Source of the DNA: Phaeotremella fagi
Lineage: Eukaryota > Basidiomycota > Tremellomycetes > Tremellales > Phaeotremellaceae
NCBI GenBank assembly: GCA_001599715.1
Contig: BCHU01000002.1
Coordinates: forward strand, 930,001-994,000
Direction of reading: 5' to 3'
Length of the DNA stretch: 64,000 nucleotides
The position numbers were made by a program, and so were the translations under genes. Numbering within the stretch: position 1 is the stretch's first letter; every line of letters begins with the position of its first letter. The notes under the pieces are model-generated. The model was not told the origin of the DNA and searched no databases. It saw only the letters and a program-made list of their open reading frames with translations. Shown here piece by piece: positions 56,187 to 64,000 of the stretch.

Positions 56187-56973
56187 ATATGTAGTAATAA
56201 GGAAAACGGTGATTTGGTGTGTAAGGGGGAATGATCTATTCAGATAACGTTTGTGTTTCTTCTCCTTGAAATTGATTCTCTTAGGTGTCGTTGATTTGAG
56301 TCTGAAGGGAGATGAGTGAGTGGGCTGTATACTGGTTCTTCTGTTATTTGTTATTTATGGATGATGATTGAATAAAAGTAGAATAGAGAGACGGATGAAA
56401 GGATTAGATGTATGGATAGAGGTTATGGTTATGGTTATGGGTTATAGCAATTGCAGTGGCGTGTTCCAAGCGCCCAATCAAAATGTGGCACTCGTAGTCA
56501 ATCGTTCGATAAGTTTACAAGGCAGTCAGAAACAGAAACGATATGTGCGTATTCAATTGGTGGGATAACTACGGACGTCTTGTTATTTTGGTAGATAAGA
56601 GAGAGAAAAAGCAGTAATTGACAATGAGGGGGAATGAGAAAGATGATGATATATTATCAAAATAAAGGGGATTTGTTTGTATCGATGATGAATACTCTTT
56701 TTTTTTTAATGTGATCTGTGAGGTTTGAAATTGAAGAACTTTTTACGGAAATGTGAAGTGGGACTTGAATGATGATGGAGAAAATATCTGGAAGAAAGGA
56801 TTGAGAGAGAAGAAAAAAAATGAAAATGTGGTATGAATGATGAAAAACCGAATTCAATAAAACACCAATAAAAAACCATTTTCTGTTCCCCGATCCTCCC
56901 CCCTCCAAACTAAATCCCTCCAAAAAAACTCAAATCCTAATCCATTGAATTTCCTAAACCAAAAAAAAGAGAC
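56187..56973. promoter_or_regulatory. Rab5 promoter and 3' flank of the Stm1-like gene
   Basis: This is 787 bases, A-rich, with TTATGGTTATGGTTATGGG units at about 56420-56440 and A/T runs near 56700 and 56810. No gene is supported. Confidence 0.4.
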
Positions 56974-58375
56974 CTAAGCTCCCAAGGCTGGGAAAGCTTT
57001 TTCATCGGAGGCATCGACAGGTGCTGGTCCACGTGCGGTACCTCTTGGACCACCACGACCTCTACCTCCACGATCACCTCTTCCTCTTGGACCACCACGT
57101 CCACGTCCACCACGTTGTTCACCACCTTCGGGACGTGGTGGTCTTGATCCTTGTGGAGCAGCGAATTTACCTTCGAATTCGAGGTAAACTTTTTCTTTCT
57201 TGACAGCAGATTTAACTTTGGCAGCGCTTGTCTTTTCCTATACAATGGGATCAGTTTTATCCTTGACTCCCGTTCGGTTATTTTGAATCAGAACTAACCT
57301 TTCCTGAGAAGAAATCGTCGATAGCCTCACGTCTGAAAGCTTTACCCTCAACGCTTTCACCTTCAACCTTTCTACCCTCTTTCTTACCAAGACCATCCCC
57401 AAGGGCTTGAGCAGCTTTCTCAGCCAAGTATTCGTCGTATGACTTGGTAACTTCTTCAGGTTCTTCTGGAACGACTGGTGCGGCTTCTTCAGCGTCTGGA
57501 GCTGGGGTTGATGGAACGGTTTCCTCAGCGATAGCGTCTTTCTCACCAGCGACTTCGGCTAAAAACAAAAGAGTATTAGATGAACATCGTTTGACTTGCT
57601 TAAACCAAACAAACCCACCATTCAATTCAGCGGTACCTTCCTCAGCACCCCAACCTGAAGCGACTTTCTTTTCGCTATCGTTGTAACCACCTGAACGACG
57701 TTCGTATTGTCTTCTCTCACCACCTTGGGGGATACGAGCGGCACCGTGACCTGAACCACGAGCAGGACGAGATCCACGAGGACCTTTAGTGTGTGAGTCG
57801 GGACCGTGGTGAGCTTTTCTTGGTGGTGCTAAGAACAAGTACATGTATCAAAAATCTATTCCAGTCTCCACAGAGGAAAACAAAGACCACTTACGAACAC
57901 GTTCGCCATCGAATCCAGCAGCAGTTTCGTTACCCTCAGCAACACCTTCGGAAGAAGGTAAAGCACCTTCCTCACCTCTTCTTTCACCACGAGCACCGGC
58001 GTTTCTTGGGGCACCACGGGATGGGTATCTACCACCTCTTTGACCACCGGCCTTTGGTTGAGCACCTGGAACAACTTTTGGTTGTGTAGCGGCGATAGCT
58101 GGGGTGGCAGCTTTAGGAGCGGGAGCGGGTGCTGGAGATTCTCCGTCGTCTATGAATGGTGTTAGTTGACAGTTTGTTGTTGGGTTTCCGTCATCCTGTT
58201 TCCTTTATCGATCATAATTCCAGTTTCTTGGTTTTCTTCCACTCCAGTTCCATTTCCATTTTCTAGTTCTTAATCCCTGATTCCATTTCCAATTCCAAGT
58301 AATCCATTCCAAAAGTAAAAGAAAATAAAACTCACCACCCAAAAGGTCGAAGGGGTTTTTAGAAATCACAGACAT
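56974..58375 (-). CDS. Stm1/SERBP1/HABP4-type ribosome-binding RGG protein
   Basis: Proteins of this group clamp idle 80S ribosomes and bind mRNA. The start at 58375 gives MSVISKNPFDLLGGDDGES, the short N-terminal signature of the group (NPFDLLxxD). A/P-rich sequence follows, then RGG-type arginine/glycine stretches (RGGRYPSRGAPRNAGARGER), a mid segment GWGAEEGTAELNG and YDEYLAEKAAQALGDGLGKK, EGKAFRREAIDDFFSGK. The C-terminal RG-rich tail (RGGRGRGGPRGRGDRGGRGG) ends DASDEKAFPALGA, where 'DEKAFPALGA' is the typical C-terminus. Five or so exons. The Hyaluronan/mRNA-binding and Stm1 N-terminal pattern is clear. Cytoplasmic location is inferred. Confidence 0.85.
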
Positions 58376-58950
58376 GTTAGCTGTGATTATCTCTGCCTAC
58401 TGCTGTGCAGGGCTCTGTATTGATTTGAATATCCGGAATAAAATTGAGTAGTTGAGATAAGATGAAAGAGATGATAGAGTCAGTAAATTGAACGACGACA
58501 TTGTGATCCATCCACCATTCAACATTCCAACCAAATGGATTGGCTCTTGTAGCTACCAGTACACCGACAGGACATAGGACATACCTTTTTACTATTTATA
58601 CTCGTTTAATGAAGTAACTCTTTAAAAGAGTGTTAGTATAATTTACTAATGAATAAGTAAATTTGATATATATGCTGTATACAGTGTATCTATAGTCTTT
58701 TCTACCTTCAACCACCACACCACACCATACAACCAGACTCTAAATTTCGATGTGGCACTGTCGGTGTTTCGTTATATTCCCGATGTGGCGCAGTTGCATG
58801 CATCTACTATTACAACTACAGCTTAGAAAGTACGCTGGTTATGGTATGCTCTGTACTGGTACATTATACACTGGTCCTGGTCCTACTCGTACTCGTACTC
58901 GTACGTCGAATGAATTCTAAAGTGATCCACTCCTACCCCTCGCCCACCCC
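58376..58950. promoter_or_regulatory. Promoter of the Stm1-like gene
   Basis: This 575-base region holds four tandem ACTCGT units (CTCGTACTCGTACTCGTACG, about 58885-58904) next to a GTCCTGGTCCT repeat, and the 10-nt palindrome CTGTATACAG at about 58674-58683. It also contains the 3' end of the GILT-like gene. No gene seen. Confidence 0.45.
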
Positions 58951-59983
58951 TCAATTCATCTTCTTCAAATGATCATATTCCTCTTCAATAACTCTAACAA
59001 AATCAGCAGCAGTATGACCGTCCTAGCAGCGAAACTCAGCAACAGCAAAGCATCAACAAACAAACTGAAAACCAAAACCACTCACATCACAACCCGTCCA
59101 AACACCTCCATCGACTTGACAACTTCTCTCACCCCCCTCCCCACCCCCACCCCCACCTCGATTCCCAATAGTACTCCTAATCTTAATCGTACAACTCTTC
59201 CGAACCCCAACTTCCAAAGTAGATTTAACAGATTTCCAAAGTAACTTTCTAGCTTCTTTACTCAACACCCCTTCGTCACCCTCATCATCATGGTGTAAAG
59301 AAATACAACCACCAATCCCACTACCCCAATAATCGATTTTATTGAGTTCAACGCATTTCCTCGTTAAAGATGTTTTACCTATATCACCTGGGAACGGGGT
59401 TTGATAATTCATACAACTCAAGATTGGATACCAATCTTCTAAGGGGAGATGGGTTTTTAGACATAGTTCGTGGGCGTTTCCTAGACATTCGAGGGGGCCG
59501 TGCATACATTGTAAACCGTATGTTGAGGTTTTGTTGGGTCTACGAAGACGTTAGTTTCCTCCGGCTTTTAGGTTCGCTAATGGATGTGGATTTCAATCGT
59601 GATCAAACCAAGAGCAATTGACGATAGAATGAAAAGATGAAAAACCTACGTAGCGATAAATCCCAAATCTAGATTAACTTTCCCATAAATCCCCTCCGTC
59701 TGAAATACCTAACCCCAAAACAGTCAGTACCCCCTTCCCTTATCCCAATCCCAACCAAAAACACTCTACTGACCTCTTCAAATACCTTCTCACAAAGTCT
59801 AGCATCAGGACAACGACTCATGACGTATAAAGTTATGTTGACTTTTGGATCATGGGTTGTTGAGGTGGTGGACGATAGTTGGAATGGTGTTTGATGGTGG
59901 GAGAGTGGTTGTTGTTTGGCGATTGTTGGTGGTAGTAGCCATAGGGATGTTAGTAGTGTTATGATCTTGGGATAGGAGTACAT
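58951..59983 (-). CDS. GILT-like secreted/lysosomal thiol reductase
   Basis: Gamma-interferon-inducible lysosomal thiol reductase homologues reduce disulphides in acidic compartments. The start at 59983 gives a signal peptide (KIITLLTSLWLLPPTIA). Then VNITLYVMSRCPDARLCEKV, the family's active-site strand with a CPDARLC (C-x5-C) arrangement in place of the animal CxxC. Next are QTEGIYGKVNLDLGFIA, the hallmark QCMHGPLECLGNAHELC (CxHGxxEC signature), and paired cysteines such as ILSCMN, RKCVEL, KSCTIK and RSCQVDGGVWTGCD. The last exon is GHTAADFVRVIEEEY. A G/E-rich insert (RGGGGGGEGGERS) is unusual. Four or five exons. Vacuolar or secreted location is inferred. Confidence 0.85.
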
Positions 59984-60631
59984 TGTGATGTTTGTTGGTT
60001 GAGTTGATGAATAAATCTACTGTACTACCTTGACTTCTCCTATCAATATCATACCTGCAGCCTTCCTTCGGTTTCACCCGTAGTACGACGAATAAGGTAA
60101 TCATGACTTTGAGTGGCAAATTATACTAAAGGTGGCATCTGGCATCTGTCATTGTAATTGTACATGCAAACTCATCCAAGTCTATCCAAATAAACAACAA
60201 GACAAACACAAGCAACCAAGCAAAAAAGGAAGATTAATATATAGATATTATATACACCGAACGGGGATCGAAGAATAGATAAATAATAATAATAAAAATG
60301 GGATCCGAACCCGAAAAAAGACAACTATAGACAGTGAACAGAGAAGATAAAGATGGAGGTCAAGATAAGGCGTGTATGGTGAAATTGTAATGCACATGTT
60401 GAGTTTGAGTTTGATTTTAATTGATGAATGATATTGACGTTAAGATGATTTTGGTGATTGTTTCGACAATGGATTTTTGAGATCGAGAAACCCGAGAAAA
60501 AAGGAGTATACTGTATATGTTACGTTACGTGAAGTTGATTCGTAGTCCTACAATGAAGTTGACGAGTTGAATTATCTTTGTGAAAAAAGGAAAGACCAAG
60601 GTGAAACCGAATAAAAAAAAGCTCAAAAAAA
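59984..60631. promoter_or_regulatory. GILT promoter and 3' flank of the HMG-box gene
   Basis: This is 648 bases, AT-rich with several A-runs (AATAATAATAATAAAAATG near 60287). No gene is supported. Confidence 0.4.
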
Positions 60632-63600
60632 TCACTTTGGTTCGACTTTGAACTGCTTAGCAACAGTTCTAGGTCTACCTTTCCCTCTCGGAACCGGAGC
60701 CAACAAAGTAGCTTGAGGTTGAGAACTAACGTTCATCTCCCTAGTGACCCAAGTTGGATTAGGTGGGTTAGAGTTATTAGCCAAAGATCTAGGTACAGGT
60801 AAAGGGATCTCCCTCGATGATCCAGCTTTACTCGGTGAAACCGATCCATGACCATGATGTGATGAATCGCTAACGACGCTTAATCCACTAACGATCCTAA
60901 CGGTTCCATTCGAGATGTTACGTTTATTTTGATCAAGTTCTTCGTCCCATCCTAACACGTCTTCTTGTAATTCGTGAGAAGCGATGTTGAGAGTGTTAGC
61001 AGCGAATGAAGTCTGTCTATCGTTCATGTTCCCCATCCAACTTGATGTTCCTGCACCAGAACTCGTTTCAGCGGTATCATCGTTCCCTGTTTGATGTTTC
61101 GTGAAAGCCGAAGTGGATACATGACGGGGTGGTAAACTCGTCGAAGAGAATGATGCAGCTCGGGGCGTCGTTGCACAAGCACTAGCACCTGAACTACCGT
61201 TGAATTGTGAAGAATGACCAGAGGTGGATGAAACCCTTCGATTCAGATTATAATTACCAAACGCTTGTAAACCCTCTGGATTCGTTTGATACGCTCGGGC
61301 AAAAGTTGATTCCCGAGGTGTGGTATGAGAAGACCAAGAGATTGGTGAGATAGGCATCGCAGTTGATAAGAAAGGTCCTCTTTGGGGATCGTCACCGCCA
61401 ACCATTCCTGAACCTGTTCCAGCACCAGTTCCAGTATTTCTTTCATCACCTTGATGGTGTTCGACTGGATATGAAACCGCCAAATATCCACCGGGCGCGT
61501 CATGAGCTGGATAATACATCCCTGGTTCCATTGGCATCTGATTCATAACGTGTTGCTGTCCGTTCTGTATCAGCCAATTGTCTCTGACACTCTGAGTCGC
61601 AGCGTTTGACAGTTGAATTCCAGAGTTTGACACTACGAGTTCGTTGTCAGTTTACCTTCTATTCTCAACAGAAAGTAGAAAATCAACCCACTATCGAATG
61701 GGTTCCAATTAGACACTTGAGACGCATCCACATCCCAACGATTCAAACCAGGTAAATCACCAATCGGTACATCTGTACCATCAGGGTTCTCTTCCATGAC
61801 ACACCACAAAGCGGCTAACTGATCTGCATCCCCAGAACCTTCAAGTTGTTGTAAAGGTTCCAAAGAGCTCAAATCAAGTCCATCAGGTAAAGGTATAGGG
61901 TCAGTGTAGAATGGTACTGCATACGGTGCACCCAATCCGGGCATCCCTTGAAACATTGATGGATGGATTTGATTTTCGTTCGACCATTGTGGCGGAATGT
62001 TGGGGTTGACGTTTTGGATTTGGAACGGTTGGTTAACGTTTGGATGGGTCGTTTGCTTTTGTGGTGAACCGCTACGTGAACTTGCCAATGATGTGTGGTA
62101 TGACGCTGTGTTATTTTCCTCATCGGTGTATGGGTTGTCAGCATGATCTTCTGGTTTCATAGAAGGTAATGATCCAGGTGGCATTGGGAATGGGTAAGTT
62201 CTTGGTCCTTCTTCCTCCTCAACCGGTGTTTTCGTGGGTTCAGTTTGAGCTGAGAGACCGTTAGACAAGAATACTTCGAGGCATTTTCGAGAGACATACA
62301 TGAGATTGAACCACTCCATAACGGTTGACCCGTCGATGCATCAGAAACCCACCCTTGTTGAGGTAGGGAACGAGATAAACCAGAAGACGGAGCACGTTCC
62401 ATAGTCAACGGTGTGGCATACGGCGACGAAGGGGATTTCTTGGATTTACGACCTTTAGGCCCACCTATCATAAAGTAAGTAAGGTAGAACTCATCTCAAA
62501 CGTAAGAGGTACATACGTTTGTTATGAACACGCGAAGCTTTCTCTTGCTTGATAGCTTGTTTCTCCCTTTCACGTTCTTCTCTTAGCTTGAGTTTATCCG
62601 CCTTTCGTAATGGTTGGAACTTGTAACCCGGATACTTTTCTTGATGCTGTAGCCAAAGGTCAGTGACAGTTACAAAGTAGACGCGCAGGAACAAGAGACA
62701 AGTTAAATATAGACATATAAAAAAATAGAGATAAAAAAAAAAGATAAAAATAGTCAATTAAGCTTATCTACACTTGATACCCATAACCTTAATCGGAAGA
62801 AACTCTATTTTTAGTTTACTCACCTCGATTCTTCTTCTTTCACTCATCTGTTCATACTTTCGTTTAACCTCTGGAGTTTCTCTTTTCCAAGCAAGACTGA
62901 TCATCTTACTTATATCAGCTTGTGGCAAACCTCTACCGGTTTTGCCACGACCTAAAGAAAGATAACCTTCGGTTGGGTCTTTACTACCTTTTTTACCCTT
63001 TTTCATTTTAGGTAGAGCAGGCGGTGCCATGGTAAAATTTTCTAGATCTGATGAATGTTTGTTACTGCCGTTATCGATATCGCCTTTGTTATCGGTCGGT
63101 GAACCGACGTTTAAAGTTAACGGAGTATTGGTCGTGGTTGATTTACCCTTTTTACCGAGCATTGAACTATCATCACCTGAACTTGAAGTTGAACCAGATG
63201 AGATTCCAGCTTCTGCCAACAATTCATCTTGACCAGGTAAAGATTCACCAGCAGCTATAGCTTTTAATTTATCTGATCGATATAGAATCCAAGCGTTCGG
63301 TGGACGGGGTGTACGATTTTTCAACGTATGTTTGATCTTGGTCAAAGCCGTACTTGCAATTGGTGCGTAACTGGTTTCCTCGTCGTCTATGGGTTGAGGT
63401 ATTGGATCGAAATCTAAATCATCATCATACCCCATTTCAAATTCTAAACCTGAAGTACCAGCTTCTTCCTCGGTCGTTGTATGCCAAGGCGGTGAATCAT
63501 GTGATGATTGTCTTTGTTGGAATGCGTTTGAATTCAGATATGATGGATTCGTTGGTAGAGAACCTGGATAGAAGTTGAATCCGGGTGAGAATGATGTTGA

Positions 63601-63840
63601 GTAAGAGGGAGAGGAATATAGAGATGATGCTGTGGATATCGTACTTTGTGGTACTGGGGTTGAGATGGATAAACTTCTCGGCGGAGGAGAGCCCGAGGGA
63701 GGATGTGGATAAATATTGATTCCATTGTTTTGGTCTGAGGTGAGGGAGGTAGGATGTTGATAAGGTGTGGTACCGGTGTTACCTAATGAAGAAGATGTCG
63801 ATGGCTTTGAAGTTTCTTCATTATCGTAAGAAGTTGACAT
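60632..63840 (-). CDS. HMG-box transcription factor with an interrupted HMG domain
   Basis: This is a sequence-specific HMG (MATA_HMG-like) regulator. I chose the ATG at 63840 (MSTSYDNEETSKPS); the longer frame upstream begins at a TTG. Disordered S/P/N-rich sequence leads to helix 1, RTPRPPNAWILYRSDKLK. Helices 2-3, QADISKMISLAWKRETPEVK and RKYEQMSERRRIEHQEKYPG followed by YKFQPLRKADK, come only after about 113 residues (normally about 10). The insert is S/G/K-rich with LPKMKKGKKGSKD. A basic region (KLKLREEREREKQAIKQEKA, GPKGRKSKKSP) and a long disordered tail end with PRGKGRPRTVAKQFKVEPK, an AT-hook-like patch. Such factors in tremellomycetes include mating/pheromone regulators (Mat2-type), but I cannot assign orthology. 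Confidence 0.8.
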
Positions 63841-64000
63841 CTCAACTGGGTTGAGAGGGTGGATGGATGGGGTAGGTATTATGATCCGATGTGGCGAGAC
63901 TGTCAAGATTGCAGTAAGTATATATCGATAATCAAGGGAAATGGATATCGAGAGAATGATAGAAGGATAAGAAGTTAAGATTCAAATGGTTGTGTGATAC

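Noticed and set aside
57021..57203. A histidine/leucine-rich ORF opposite the Stm1-like gene
   Set aside because: Antisense shadow of RGG repeats.
63841..63906. Upstream extension of the HMG-box protein to 63906
   Set aside because: The frame begins at TTG; the first ATG in frame is at 63840.

Overview
The window is nuclear DNA of a basidiomycete yeast, most likely a tremellomycete (Cryptococcus/Kwoniella/Tremella relatives). Genes are dense, lie on both strands, and are cut by many short introns (mostly about 45-70 nt) with GTAAGT/GTGAGT/GTATGT donors and CTAAC/CTGAC-like branch sites. I read splice junctions by eye from reading-frame continuity and donor/acceptor signals, so internal exon limits are inferences. 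Twenty-five protein genes are supported. I saw no tRNA, rRNA, CRISPR array or intact transposon.

Left part (1-8.5 kb): the 3' end of cytosolic leucyl-tRNA synthetase, the mRNA 3'-end processing factor Pcf11, a long gene-free stretch rich in microsatellites, and a Pcl/Pho80-type cyclin.

Accessory-looking part (8.5-20.4 kb): a second gene-free stretch, then four genes that all look destined for the secretory pathway. They are a type II membrane GT18-like glycosyltransferase, two tandem paralogous small secreted six-cysteine proteins, and a type II membrane fusion of a degraded NAD-epimerase domain, an EGF-like cysteine cluster and an exostosin (GT47) domain. Tandem duplications sit in the non-coding DNA around the small-protein pair. 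This is the most unusual part of the window.

Housekeeping block (20.7-40 kb): a Uls1/Ris1-type SNF2 ATPase with 18 predicted exons including two microexons, a HEAT/ARM-like protein I cannot name, a Dap1-type haem-binding protein, a CYSTM-type cysteine-rich tail protein, a Dpb4/POLE3 histone-fold subunit with a 7-nt microexon, Yos1, a large disordered protein with nine copies of an unrecognised repeat, a Sis1-type DnaJ chaperone and the TOR-complex WD40 protein Lst8.

Right part (40-64 kb): a histidine-rich 'allergen'-type protein and a divergent neighbour with a related histidine motif, a glycine-rich protein, mitochondrial arginine-specific carbamoyl-phosphate synthase large subunit, an ATRIP/Rad26-like checkpoint protein, a Rab5 GTPase with an acidic insertion, a Stm1/SERBP1-type ribosome-binding protein, a GILT-like thiol reductase and an HMG-box transcription factor whose HMG box is interrupted by about 100 residues.

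Neighbouring genes share little pathway logic except in the 11.9-20.4 kb secretory/glycosylation group. Elsewhere the useful context is shared divergent promoters (20.4, 28.0, 36.6, 41.7 and 50.0 kb).
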